DNA from: Persicobacter psychrovividus
GTDB lineage: Bacteria > Bacteroidota > Bacteroidia > Cytophagales > Cyclobacteriaceae
Direction of reading: 5' to 3'
Assembly: GCF_036492425.1 (NCBI RefSeq)
Contig: NZ_AP025292.1
Location: 2,232,001 to 2,296,000 of the forward strand
Length of the DNA stretch: 64,000 nucleotides
Both the position numbers and the translations under genes were made by a program. This document shows positions 1 through 7,556 of this stretch, in pieces (within the stretch, counting starts at the first letter, position 1; each line of letters starts with the position of its first letter). Under the pieces are notes generated by a model. The model made no database searches. It had not been told where the DNA came from and worked only from the letters and a program-made list of their open reading frames with translations.

Positions 1-60
1 ATTTGATAGGTTTAGTAGTGAATATAAGAGTTTCTTAGATACTTATAAAAATCAATAAAA

Positions 61-435
61 ATGGCCGATAAAAAGAAGGTGTTAATTGCTGAAGACAGTT
101 CAGTAATACAAACTCTAACAAAAAAAATCCTACTTATCCAAAACTACGACATTGACTCTGCAAAAAACGGCAAGCAAGTTATGGATAAGGTCGCTAAGAA
201 AGATTATGATGTGATATTGATGGATATCAATATGCCACAAATGGATGGTATGCAATGCGCCAAGGCTATCCGTGACCAAGGTAATCAAGTGCCGATTGTT
301 GCGATTACAGGAAATGCACGAAATTATACAATGGAGGATTTTAAATCCGTAGGTATTAATGACTTTTTACCTAAGCCGTTAGATTTTGACGCTTTGGTTG
401 AAACCGTTAAGAAATACACCCTTGGGAATAAATAA
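61..435 (+). CDS. CheY-like single-domain response regulator
   Basis: This 124-residue protein is a stand-alone receiver domain. The acidic pair E11/D12, the phospho-acceptor D55 in LMDINMP, the T83 of the AITG switch and K105 in the PKP motif are all in the usual places. There is no output domain, so it probably acts by binding a partner or as a phosphate shuttle. No histidine kinase is adjacent. A strong terminator follows directly, so it ends its transcription unit. The upstream gene lies outside the window. The family call is secure; the signalling partner is unknown. The cheR-cheB-SpoIIE cluster at 31.5-38.2 kb is a possible but unproven partner. Confidence 0.93.
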   Translation: MADKKKVLIAEDSSVIQTLTKKILLIQNYDIDSAKNGKQVMDKVAKKDYDVILMDINMPQMDGMQCAKAIRDQGNQVPIVAITGNARNYTMEDFKSVGINDFLPKPLDFDALVETVKKYTLGNK

Positions 436-452
436 GCAAACTATACGCTCAG

Positions 453-487
453 AAAGGCAATGCAGGTAAAGCATTGCCTTTTTTTTT
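453..487 (+). terminator. Rho-independent terminator after the CheY-like gene
   Basis: An 11-bp perfect stem (AAAGGCAATGC with GCATTGCCTTT) encloses a 7-nt loop and is followed by a run of T. It starts 18 bp after the CheY-like stop codon. Confidence 0.9.
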
Positions 488-536
488 GCTTAAAAACTCC
501 TTATTTTTCGCCTTTATCAATCCCCCCAGCTATTGC

Positions 537-806
537 ATGACTGTTAGATATACTAAAAACTTCCTTTCGCAACTCGAGGACATCTTTGCGGAATCAGCCT
601 ACACCTTAAGGTTTGAAAAAGGGCAGTTTAAATCCGGCTGGTGCTTGCTCCATCAAAAAGGCGTTGTTATCGTAAACAAATTCTACCCACTCGAAGGGCG
701 CATCAACTGCCTGTTACAGATCTTGCGCGAGCTCCCGATTGATCAACAGGAGCTCTCCCCGGCGAGCAGGCAATTATTTCAAAACATACTGGCACAGCCG
801 GTGTAA
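537..806 (+). CDS. Conserved hypothetical protein, 89 aa
   Basis: A small soluble protein with no signal peptide or membrane segment and no motif I can name. The reading frame is open back to 474, but those first 21 codons overlap the terminator hairpin, so I place the start at the ATG at 537 (MTVRYTK). The core reads like a small alpha/beta fold with a strand-turn (LHQKGVVIVNKFY) and a helical tail. It lies 11 bp before the MBL-fold hydrolase and is probably co-transcribed with it. It may be a lineage-specific accessory protein; no function is assigned. Confidence 0.7.
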   Translation: MTVRYTKNFLSQLEDIFAESAYTLRFEKGQFKSGWCLLHQKGVVIVNKFYPLEGRINCLLQILRELPIDQQELSPASRQLFQNILAQPV

Positions 807-817
807 CTTCAATCCAT

Positions 818-1576
818 ATGAAAATCACCTTTTTAGGCACAGGCACCTCCCAGGGAGTACCGATCATCAATTGCGACTGTCAGGTATGCTCCTCCCTCGA
901 TTTCCGTGACAAACGACTGCGATGTTCCGTTCATATCGAAACTGAAGACACCCATATTATTATCGACACCGGGCCCGACTTCCGCCAGCAAGTGCTCCGC
1001 GAACGTATCCCCGACCTCGACGCTGTACTGCTTACCCACGAACATAAAGACCATATTGCTGGCCTTGACGACATCCGCGGCTATAATTTTTCATTGAATA
1101 AAAGCATTGATGTATTCGGCAGGGACCAGGTGATTGAACGCCTGAAAATTGAGTTCCCCTATGCATTTGAAGGGAATTATGTCGGTAAGCCCAAAATCAA
1201 TACGCACACCCTCAACGGCAAACCTTTCCATATTGGCAATACCAAAGTGGTTCCCATCGATGGGCTGCATGGGGAAATGCCTTGTTTTGGGTTCAGGATC
1301 AACGACTTCACCTACATCACCGACATGAACCAGTTGCCAGAAACGGAATGGCCGAAAATCGCTGGCAGTAAAATACTGGTGCTGAATGCACTTCACCACC
1401 AGCCACACTACTCGCATTTCACGCTGAAAGAAGCACTGGAACTGGCGAAAAACCTGGGCGTCAAAGAAACATACTTTACCCATATGAGTCACCATATGGG
1501 TTTGCACAGCAGTGTGAACGCTGGCCTCCCAATGGGCATCAATTTAGCCTACGATGGGCTGAAGCTCCATTTATAA
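818..1576 (+). CDS. MBL-fold metal-dependent hydrolase (PhnP/RNase Z-like branch)
   Basis: A 252-residue metallo-beta-lactamase fold protein. It opens with the FLGTGTSQG strand-turn and has a cysteine trio at about residues 19-24 (CDCQVC), typical of the PhnP-like group that binds an extra zinc. The dinuclear metal motif THEHKDH is at 73-79, followed by GLDD. A late THMSHH histidine pair fits the remaining metal ligands. PhnP-like members are cyclic phosphodiesterases, but this branch is also common in Bacteroidota with unknown substrate, and no phn genes are nearby. It sits between a small conserved gene and the NFACT gene with 11- and 18-bp gaps, which suggests one operon. The fold is certain, the substrate unknown. 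Confidence 0.92.
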   Translation: MKITFLGTGTSQGVPIINCDCQVCSSLDFRDKRLRCSVHIETEDTHIIIDTGPDFRQQVLRERIPDLDAVLLTHEHKDHIAGLDDIRGYNFSLNKSIDVFGRDQVIERLKIEFPYAFEGNYVGKPKINTHTLNGKPFHIGNTKVVPIDGLHGEMPCFGFRINDFTYITDMNQLPETEWPKIAGSKILVLNALHHQPHYSHFTLKEALELAKNLGVKETYFTHMSHHMGLHSSVNAGLPMGINLAYDGLKLHL

Positions 1577-1594
1577 CCTTTAAAATCAAGTATT

Positions 1595-3160
1595 TTGCAT
1601 AATAATTATTACTTCATTCACCGACTCTCTCAGCACCTTGACCAACTACTCAAAGGATGGAAAATTGGCGCTTGTTTCAGTCAGGCCAAAGATGAGCTGA
1701 TCATTGGCTTTTTTAATAACACGCGGGAAATTTACTGCAGGGCCAACCTGGCACCTGAGGTATCCACCCTTTCCTTTCCGCAGGATTATGCACGCTCCAA
1801 AAAAAACACAGTCACCCTATTCCAGGAAATTCTCGACCACGAAATTCAGCAGGTAGAATGCCTGGACAATGAACGTTCGTTCATCATTAAGCTGGAGCAG
1901 GATTATGAGCTGCTGTTCAAGCTTCATGGGTCGCAGGCCAACATTTTGCTTTTTCAAAATGGTGAACGCGTCGCCATTTTCAGAAATAATATTTCCAAAG
2001 ATCAGGAGCTGACCATCAATGATCTCCGCAGACCGATCGACCAGTCTTTCGAGCGCTTCAAAGAGGTGGAAGGTGATTACTTCAAGCTCTTCCCCACCTT
2101 TGGAAAGTACGTTAAAAAATGGCTGATCCGCGAAAATTACGAAGCACTGAACATTGAGCAGCAATGGAAGTTAATTCAGATCGTCATCGAGCAACTCGAA
2201 AATGGTGATTTCTTTGTCAGAAGTGTGGACAACAAAGCACAGTTCGTCCTTTTTGACACCGAGGAAGGAGACCTCATTTACCAGGGCAAAGACCCTATCG
2301 AGGCCATCAATGCCTACTATCTACAGTTCAGTAAAACCCACTGGCTGGAGCGAGAACGAGGACAGAACCTCAAAAAGATAAAGCAGGACATTGACAAAGG
2401 CTATGCCTACCTTGCCAATAATGAGGATAAGCTTGAAGGGCTCAAAAATGGGATCAGCTATCAGCATATCGGTGATATATTAATGGCCAACCTGCACGCT
2501 ATTGAAGCGCGAAGCACACAGGTAACACTGCACAACTTTTACACGGACGAACCCCTGAAGATTAAGCTGAAGAAAGATCTGAGCCCACAGCATAACGCGG
2601 AGCAATATTATAGAAAGGCGAAAAACCAGCGCCTGGAGATCGAAAATATCGAGCAAAATATCCAGCGAAAAATGGAAGAGCTTGAAAACCTCGAATTGGC
2701 GCAACTATCTATTCAGGGAGCGGAAAGCATTAAGGAAATCCGGAAAATCCTGAAAGATCATCAGTTGCAAAACAACGCTCAGAAACAAAATAAAAAACAG
2801 GTGATCCTGCCTTACAACACTTTTGAGTTCCACGGCTTTGATATTTGGATAGGGAAAAACCCCAAAGCAAACGACAGGCTGATCAGTCAGTATGCTTACA
2901 AAGAAGACCTTTGGTTGCATGCCAAGGATGTTCCCGGCTCTCATATCCTGATCAAGCAAAAATCCGGGCAACCTTTCCCTACGGATGTGATCGAAAAAGC
3001 AGCCTCCTGGGCGGCATATTATTCCAAAAGGAAAACCGACAGCCTTTGCCCTGTATCGGTTACGCCACGAAAATATATCCGAAAAACCAAGGACCTTGAA
3101 GCTGGAAAAGTGATCATTGACCGAGAAGAGGTGATTTTGGTGGAGCCACAAAAGCCCTGA
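1595..3160 (+). CDS. NFACT family protein, RqcH/Rqc2-like (DUF814 C-terminus)
   Basis: The 521-residue layout is NFACT-N (about 1-220), a long charged coiled coil (about 260-390) and the NFACT-R/DUF814 domain (about 405-500), marked by WLHAKDVPGSH and a YYSKRK stretch. RqcH proteins bind stalled 50S subunits carrying peptidyl-tRNA and add C-terminal alanine tails for degradation; others in this family bind fibronectin. The start is a TTG at 1595: no ATG lies in frame near the N-terminus, and MHNNYYF is the expected opening for Bacteroidota members as I recall them. The position expected for the NFACT-N Asp-Arg pair appears to read E93-R94 (LDNERSF), so tailing activity is uncertain. It is separated from the MBL gene by 18 bp. 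Confidence 0.88.
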   Translation: MHNNYYFIHRLSQHLDQLLKGWKIGACFSQAKDELIIGFFNNTREIYCRANLAPEVSTLSFPQDYARSKKNTVTLFQEILDHEIQQVECLDNERSFIIKLEQDYELLFKLHGSQANILLFQNGERVAIFRNNISKDQELTINDLRRPIDQSFERFKEVEGDYFKLFPTFGKYVKKWLIRENYEALNIEQQWKLIQIVIEQLENGDFFVRSVDNKAQFVLFDTEEGDLIYQGKDPIEAINAYYLQFSKTHWLERERGQNLKKIKQDIDKGYAYLANNEDKLEGLKNGISYQHIGDILMANLHAIEARSTQVTLHNFYTDEPLKIKLKKDLSPQHNAEQYYRKAKNQRLEIENIEQNIQRKMEELENLELAQLSIQGAESIKEIRKILKDHQLQNNAQKQNKKQVILPYNTFEFHGFDIWIGKNPKANDRLISQYAYKEDLWLHAKDVPGSHILIKQKSGQPFPTDVIEKAASWAAYYSKRKTDSLCPVSVTPRKYIRKTKDLEAGKVIIDREEVILVEPQKP

Positions 3161-3206
3161 TTTAAACTAAGAATGGTGGCTTAGGCTGGCCGTAGCTAAT
3201 TCTAAT

Positions 3207-3236
3207 GCTGGTCGTAGAACACTTTCTGCGATCAGC
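3207..3236. repeat. REP-like palindrome, copy 1
   Basis: Two 11-bp arms (GCTGGTCGTAG and CTGCGATCAGC) flank an 8-nt loop. The two differences from perfect pairing are both G-T wobbles. Two further elements with the same core arms and the same 8-nt loop lie at 3371 and 5209. Confidence 0.6.
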
Positions 3237-3246
3237 CTATAATAAC

Positions 3247-3273
3247 CTATCGCGAGAGTCCCTCTCGTGATAG
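3247..3273. repeat. Inverted repeat with 12-bp arms
   Basis: CTATCGCGAGAG, a 3-nt spacer, then CTCTCGTGATAG, with one wobble mismatch. The exact reverse complement of the left arm recurs at 5084-5095 on the other side of the immunity-like genes. There is no T-run, so this is not an ordinary terminator. Confidence 0.6.
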
Positions 3274-3278
3274 CCCCA

Positions 3279-3308
3279 CCTTAAAGCATAATGCATCATG
3301 TCTCACGC
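3279..3308 (-). repeat. Dispersed intergenic repeat, copy 1
   Basis: Read on the minus strand, this stretch closely matches 21349-21378 on the plus strand; both contain CGTGAGACAT followed by an ATTATGC(C)TTTA box. A partial copy of the second box lies at 5038-5053. Confidence 0.5.
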
Positions 3309-3370
3309 CTCGTTTATTCCCACGGGTTGCATCCGAGGCTATTGAAAATATTCCTTCGGCACACTTTTCT

Positions 3371-3394
3371 GGTCGCAGACTCCAATCTACGATC
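3371..3394. repeat. REP-like palindrome, copy 2
   Basis: GGTCGCAG and CTACGATC arms flank an 8-nt loop, with two G-T wobbles. The architecture matches the copies at 3207 and 5209. Confidence 0.55.
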
Positions 3395-3445
3395 CAACTC
3401 TTCACTGTATTACTATCCTGAAAATAGTGAATAAATGAGAATCAA

Positions 3446-4138
3446 TCAGAGATTTAACAAGCCCTCAATTGAGTAATTATTTTTTTTCATGAACTCAATT
3501 GTCTCATCATACCAATATGGTTTTTTTCTTTTGGTTTTATTTAACCTCTTTTCAAGCTCTTCCTTACCCCCCATTGGAACCGTCGGACGATATGGTATAT
3601 TCTTCCCCTCTTTAGTATGCCTATTACTTAATCGATTCAATTCGGATCCTAACATTTCTTCCAAGGAGGACCACTTCATCAATTCTTTGTATGAATCTGT
3701 TGAGCTAAAAATAACCTCCTCTGTCTTTAAGTTCAGGCACAACTTACTTCCATTCCATCTATAACCTCCTATAACTACCATATCATTAGGCAGTCCAGGT
3801 AATTTTTCTTCATTGTTATAAAAAATAAAATCAAACGGCTGCCACGTAGAATCGATGGAACGCTCATTATTCTTTCTTAAGCCATAAACTGAGACACAAT
3901 TGAATAACATCAATCCATTAAAACACTGAAAAAACAACCTTAATGAATTTGGAAATTTGCAACCAACTTGACTTTCAAGATAATCTATCTCCCCATCATA
4001 AATACCTGCATAAAGTAAATGAACCCGAGCCAATGGGGCAATAAATGGAGCTTTACCTATTAACCTTGTCCCATCATCCAATACTTCAACACCAAGACTT
4101 TCGAATTTTTTTAAATCTTCTATAAACTTTCTATACAT
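3446..4138 (-). CDS. SMI1/KNR4 (SUKH) family protein, probable immunity protein
   Basis: A 230-residue soluble protein. The stretch from about residue 30 to 150 has SUKH-superfamily features: IDYLESQVGCKFPNSLR before a phenylalanine-rich helix (LFFQCFNG), then GNGSK/LCLNL-like strands. SUKH proteins are mostly immunity proteins that neutralise contact-dependent or polymorphic toxins. The C-terminal 70 residues are basic and lysine-rich. I chose the ATG at 4138, preceded by AAGGAAG; the frame continues to a GTG at 4192 with a less likely glycine-rich leader. No toxin gene is intact nearby. Base composition is more AT-rich than the flanks, which suggests transfer. The fold is likely, the partner unknown. 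Confidence 0.72.
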   Translation of the reverse strand: MYRKFIEDLKKFESLGVEVLDDGTRLIGKAPFIAPLARVHLLYAGIYDGEIDYLESQVGCKFPNSLRLFFQCFNGLMLFNCVSVYGLRKNNERSIDSTWQPFDFIFYNNEEKLPGLPNDMVVIGGYRWNGSKLCLNLKTEEVIFSSTDSYKELMKWSSLEEMLGSELNRLSNRHTKEGKNIPYRPTVPMGGKEELEKRLNKTKRKKPYWYDETIEFMKKNNYSIEGLLNL

Positions 4139-4411
4139 CGTTTTAACTTCCTTGTGCTTCCCCAATACAGGTATAGCATTATTACCCCCCACCTGATCGG
4201 AATTTTATTACTCCCCATCCCAATCCGCTAACTACCATAAATCACATATCTTTCAGCACTCCCGCCAAGTTATAGACTGTAATTGTATTGTCAGAACCAT
4301 TAAAGATCTATTTGCTATTTTATCCATTATGCTATTTAGACACCTTATTCTCGGCTGCCTCGAAGGCTTAGGGCTTTTTCTATTGGAATTTGTAGATAGT
4401 ATCCACAATAT

Positions 4412-4645
4412 TTAACGTTCAACACCTGACAACCATTTCGCAAAATATTCAAAGGCATCACCTTCGTTATCAAATAACTTAACACTAAAACTTTTTCCTC
4501 TTTCAAAATAATAAGTTAACCAAGTGACCCCTACTTGTTCAATAACATAAACATTATTATCTAATTCTTTCGGCTTGCCAACAATGATGGCTTTCTTATA
4601 TTTGTCCGATTTATTTAAAAATTCTTTGAATTCACTTTCTGTCAT
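4412..4645 (-). CDS. Small hypothetical protein, possible immunity protein
   Basis: A 77-residue acidic, soluble protein with no recognised domain. It reads as a helix followed by alternating strands (KAIIVGK, VYVIEQVGVTWLTYYF, SFSVKLF) and a C-terminal helix (FEYFAKWLSG), a build common among small immunity proteins. Its ATG overlaps the stop codon of a 37-codon upstream ORF (ATGA), the usual coupling of a toxin tail with its immunity gene. The immunity role is inferred from this context and from the neighbouring SUKH gene only. Confidence 0.6.
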   Translation of the reverse strand: MTESEFKEFLNKSDKYKKAIIVGKPKELDNNVYVIEQVGVTWLTYYFERGKSFSVKLFDNEGDAFEYFAKWLSGVER

Positions 4646-4755
4646 CTTTCAATAATAAAATGGCCTTGCAATTGCTGATTTGCCCATCTACCTCTAAAAT
4701 ACCAAAAGGGTCTACTCCCCCAATTCTTATCTCCCATTTCCCGAAGGCTGTTCAC
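4642..4755 (-). pseudogene. 37-codon ORF, probable remnant of a toxin C-terminus
   Basis: From a GTG at 4755 to a TGA that overlaps the downstream ATG, the frame encodes a tryptophan- and aromatic-rich peptide (KNWGSRPFWYFRGRWANQQ near the middle). An in-frame stop lies immediately before the GTG, so no longer protein is readable. The composition looks like the end of a globular domain rather than chance, and the ATGA overlap resembles a toxin-immunity junction. It is most simply the surviving 3' end of a polymorphic toxin gene whose body has been lost. The alternative is a chance ORF. Confidence 0.4.
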
Positions 4756-5037
4756 TCATAAAAACAATTCCTTACCTGTTTACTCATGGTATGGCGCTCC
4801 TGCGAAAATAACGATTGCTGTAGCTACGTCCTTAGCCGAATAACATATAAAATTATCATTTTCAGACTAAACCCCAATAAATCATCATCATAATCAAGAA
4901 AAATATGGGACGATTTTAAGTGAGAATAAATGGGGGCATCGCAAAAACAATCATTGGTGAGCAATAAGAGCGGGAGGATCGTTGAATGCCATTAATCGTT
5001 AGAAAAGCTATGGATTAGATGGATTAGGTGATACCTA

Positions 5038-5053
5038 ATAAATTATGCCTTTA
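5038..5053 (+). repeat. Dispersed intergenic repeat, partial copy
   Basis: ATAAATTATGCCTTTA matches ATGAATTATGCCTTTA at 21360-21375 at 15 of 16 positions. Confidence 0.4.
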
Positions 5054-5083
5054 GGGGTTAGGATTTAGTCATCAAAAGAGAAA

Positions 5084-5095
5084 CTCTCGCGATAG
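5084..5095 (+). repeat. Half-site matching the 3247 inverted repeat
   Basis: CTCTCGCGATAG is the exact reverse complement of the left arm at 3247-3258, so the two sites face each other across the immunity-like genes. Confidence 0.45.
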
Positions 5096-5107
5096 GGTAT
5101 TGATATC

Positions 5108-5138
5108 CGATTTGTGATGTTCGATTTGCGATGTTCGA
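5108..5138 (+). repeat. Short tandem repeat, 14-bp unit
   Basis: CGATTTGTGATGTT is followed directly by CGATTTGCGATGTT and then the start of a third unit (CGA). One base differs between the two units. It lies in a 513-bp gene-free stretch (4756-5268) that otherwise holds only the short repeats listed here. Confidence 0.6.
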
Positions 5139-5208
5139 AGGGCTCAACCTATTTCAATGGGTTTTTCAATGGTAGGTTAAGGTTTCAACCTTGATGAAAC
5201 AATGGATG

Positions 5209-5232
5209 GGTCGTAGGTCGGATTCTACGACC
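5209..5232. repeat. REP-like palindrome, copy 3
   Basis: Perfect 8-bp arms GGTCGTAG and CTACGACC with an 8-nt loop. It shares arm sequence and loop length with the copies at 3207 and 3371 and lies just downstream of the IPExxxVDY gene. Confidence 0.65.
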
Positions 5233-5268
5233 AGAAGAGGAAAATCCTTGTCCATAAACAACAACCCA

Positions 5269-5697
5269 TCAAAAAATCAAATTTTCTTTGGTAGCGATAC
5301 GCTCCACATCAAACACTTTAAAGTAGTTCACGATCGTCAATTGCTTCAATCCATTGCGCAACCGTTCGAAATAATCCTGATGCATCTCTCCTTGCACATA
5401 GAGCAAAAAATCGAACTCTTTCAGTTCTGGGATCAAATAGTGAATTTCATCTTTGGGGTTTACAACGGCCCTATTCTCAATAAGCCGAAAATTCCCATAA
5501 GGCGCTTCATACTGATAGTATGATATCTTGATCGCCGCCCGGTTAAAAGGATGGATTTCACACTCTGCCTGCTTGGCAAAGTCTATGCGCATGGCTTGGT
5601 TCAGGTACCAAACCAACTTATAGGCCCGCATCGGGGCAACAATCCCCATCAACTGAAAATCGTAATTATTTTCGACCAGTAGTCTTCTCTTTTTCAA
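5269..5697 (-). CDS. IPExxxVDY family protein
   Basis: A 142-residue soluble protein of a Bacteroidota-specific family named for the motif near its middle, here IPELKEFDF at about residues 88-96. The N-terminus is basic (MKKRRLLVE) and there is no signal peptide or membrane segment. In many Bacteroidota this gene lies next to acpP-fabF-rnc and often pyruvate kinase. Here it is divergent from that cluster across a 340-bp spacer. Its molecular role is unknown; the conserved neighbourhood suggests a housekeeping link to fatty-acid synthesis or RNA processing, which is inference only. Confidence 0.85.
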   Translation of the reverse strand: MKKRRLLVENNYDFQLMGIVAPMRAYKLVWYLNQAMRIDFAKQAECEIHPFNRAAIKISYYQYEAPYGNFRLIENRAVVNPKDEIHYLIPELKEFDFLLYVQGEMHQDYFERLRNGLKQLTIVNYFKVFDVERIATKENLIF

Positions 5698-6037
5698 TTC
5701 AATTTTAATTCAGCGGCGAAAAATCCCTTTATTTATCGCAAAAATAGAAATTTTTTTTTCACAAATACCGGAATTAGCCCTTTTAAGAGGTGATTTATTG
5801 ATAATAATTGAAAAAAAATCGGTGGCTCCTCATTTTTTTTCGGAAACTAAAAACATCTATATTCCTTCAAAAATAATCACAACGAATTCATTTACAGTTC
5901 ATTGAAGCCACAAACAGCCTACACCCCCACAAATATCTGCTACCCTTATAACAAATATTCTTATAATAAATCGTTTGACATTAAGTGCCGAATTGTATTT
6001 CTTTGCACCGTAGTTAAATAACAAAAATTTTATAACA
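5698..6037. other. Divergent spacer between the IPExxxVDY gene and acpP
   Basis: An AT-rich 340-bp spacer with several long A and T runs (for example 5749-5760). I see no open frame worth calling. It must hold the promoters for both divergent units; the best candidate is the acpP promoter at 5974-6005. Confidence 0.6.
5974..6005 (+). promoter_or_regulatory. Candidate Bacteroidota-type promoter of acpP
   Basis: TTTGACA at 5974-5980 fits the -33 TTTG element, and TATTTCTTTG at 5996-6005 approximates the -7 TAnnTTTG element with two extra bases. The distance between them is 18 bp, and the ATG of acpP follows 32 bp later. Confidence 0.5.
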
Positions 6038-6271
6038 ATGTCTGAAATCGCAGAGAAAGTAAAAGCGATCATCGTAGAGAAACTCGGTGTGGAAGAATCA
6101 GAAGTAACTTTGGAAGCAAGCTTCACAAACGACTTAGGTGCTGATTCATTGGATACTGTAGAATTGATCATGGAATTCGAAAAAGAATTCAATGTATCTA
6201 TTCCAGATGATCAAGCTGAAAACATCTCAACTGTAGGTCAAGCAGTGTCTTACCTGGAAGAGAACGCATAA
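6038..6271 (+). CDS. acpP: Acyl carrier protein
   Basis: A 77-residue, strongly acidic four-helix protein. S37 in GADSLD is the 4'-phosphopantetheine attachment site, and the length is typical. It carries the growing acyl chain in type II fatty-acid synthesis in the cytoplasm. It lies 21 bp upstream of fabF and heads the acpP-fabF-rnc operon, the standard Bacteroidota order. A plausible promoter lies 32 bp upstream. Codon use is biased towards frequent codons, as expected for a highly expressed gene. Confidence 0.98.
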   Translation: MSEIAEKVKAIIVEKLGVEESEVTLEASFTNDLGADSLDTVELIMEFEKEFNVSIPDDQAENISTVGQAVSYLEENA

Positions 6272-6292
6272 ATAAGAATTTAAAAGATTTTT

Positions 6293-7546
6293 ATGTCTTC
6301 AAGAAAAGTTGTTGTCACGGGTTTAGGTGCGCTGACGCCATTAGGTAATAACGTTTCAGATTTCTGGAACGGGCTTACTAATGGGGTCAGTGGCGCTGCA
6401 CCCATCACGAAGTTCGATGCCTCAAATTTCAAAACGCAGTTTGCGTGTGAGGTAAAAGGACTCAATGTCGAGGATTTCATCCCTCGTAAAGACGCGCGAA
6501 AAATGGACCTTTTCGCACAGTATGCTGTTATTTCAACAGAAGAGGCTGTGAACGATGCAAACCTAATCTCTGATGAGTTAGATTTAGATCGTGTAGGGGT
6601 TATTTGGGCTTCCGGTATCGGAGGGTTACGCTCTTTCCAAGAGGAGATCACATCTTTCGCCAAGAATGATGGTACGCCGAAATTCAATCCATTTTTTATC
6701 CCAAAAATGATTGCTGATATCGCTGCGGGACACATCTCGATCAAATATGGTTTCAGAGGTCCAAACTTCTGTACGGTATCGGCATGTGCTTCGGCAACAA
6801 ACGCCCTTTTGGATGCCTACCACTACATTAAAAGTGGCATGGCTGATGTGATTGTTACTGGCGGCTCTGAAGCAGCGGTAACAGAAGCAGGTATTGGTGG
6901 CTTTGGTGCATTAAGAGCATTATCGACAAGCAATGAGGATCCACAGACGGCTTCACGTCCATTTGATGCAACCCGTAATGGTTTTGTATTGGGTGAAGGA
7001 GCTGGGGCTTTGGTCTTGGAAGATTACGAACACGCCAAAGCACGTGGAGCGAAAATCTATTGTGAACTGACTGGTGGCGGAGCAACTGCTGATGCACACC
7101 ACATGACGGCCCCACACCCTGAGGGATTGGGTGCTGCACGCGTAATGGAGATGGCACTTCAGGTTTCAGGATTGAAGCCAGAGGACATCGATTATGTGAA
7201 CGTTCACGGTACTTCTACCCCACTTGGTGATGTTGCTGAATTGAAAGCGATTGAAAAAACATTCGGTGAGCATGCTTACGAATTGAATGTAAGTTCAACA
7301 AAGTCAATGACAGGCCACTTATTGGGCGCTGCGGGCGCAATTGAAGCTATCGCCTCTATTAAGGCGATGGAATCAGGTATTGTACCTCCGACGATCAATA
7401 ACACGCAACTTGATGAGAACATTGATCCTCGATTCAAACTGACGTTAAACAAGGCTGAGAAGCGCGAGATTCGTGCGGCATTGTCGAACACGTTTGGATT
7501 CGGTGGCCATAACTTCTCGGTGATCTTCAAAAAAATCGAAGAATAA
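6293..7546 (+). CDS. fabF: Beta-ketoacyl-ACP synthase II
   Basis: A 417-residue thiolase-fold condensing enzyme that elongates acyl-ACP with malonyl-ACP. The Cys-His-His triad is intact: C165 in VSACASA, H305 in NVHGTSTP and H342 in TGHLLGAAG. The glycine-rich C-terminal loop NTFGFGGHN is also present. Length and the partner gene acpP make FabF rather than FabB the best call. It is 21 bp after acpP and 10 bp before rnc, in one operon. Confidence 0.98.
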   Translation: MSSRKVVVTGLGALTPLGNNVSDFWNGLTNGVSGAAPITKFDASNFKTQFACEVKGLNVEDFIPRKDARKMDLFAQYAVISTEEAVNDANLISDELDLDRVGVIWASGIGGLRSFQEEITSFAKNDGTPKFNPFFIPKMIADIAAGHISIKYGFRGPNFCTVSACASATNALLDAYHYIKSGMADVIVTGGSEAAVTEAGIGGFGALRALSTSNEDPQTASRPFDATRNGFVLGEGAGALVLEDYEHAKARGAKIYCELTGGGATADAHHMTAPHPEGLGAARVMEMALQVSGLKPEDIDYVNVHGTSTPLGDVAELKAIEKTFGEHAYELNVSSTKSMTGHLLGAAGAIEAIASIKAMESGIVPPTINNTQLDENIDPRFKLTLNKAEKREIRAALSNTFGFGGHNFSVIFKKIEE

Positions 7547-7556
7547 CCAGCTCGTT

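Noticed and set aside
474-536. Longer N-terminus for the 89-aa protein
   Set aside because: These codons overlap the terminator hairpin of the preceding gene and the peptide is an unlikely leader.
5108-5138. Possible start of a CRISPR or minisatellite array
   Set aside because: There are only two 14-bp units and no spacers. It is a short tandem repeat only.
5899-6192. Minus-strand 97-aa ORF over acpP
   Set aside because: It is antisense to a certain gene, spans the acpP promoter and has no protein-like pattern.
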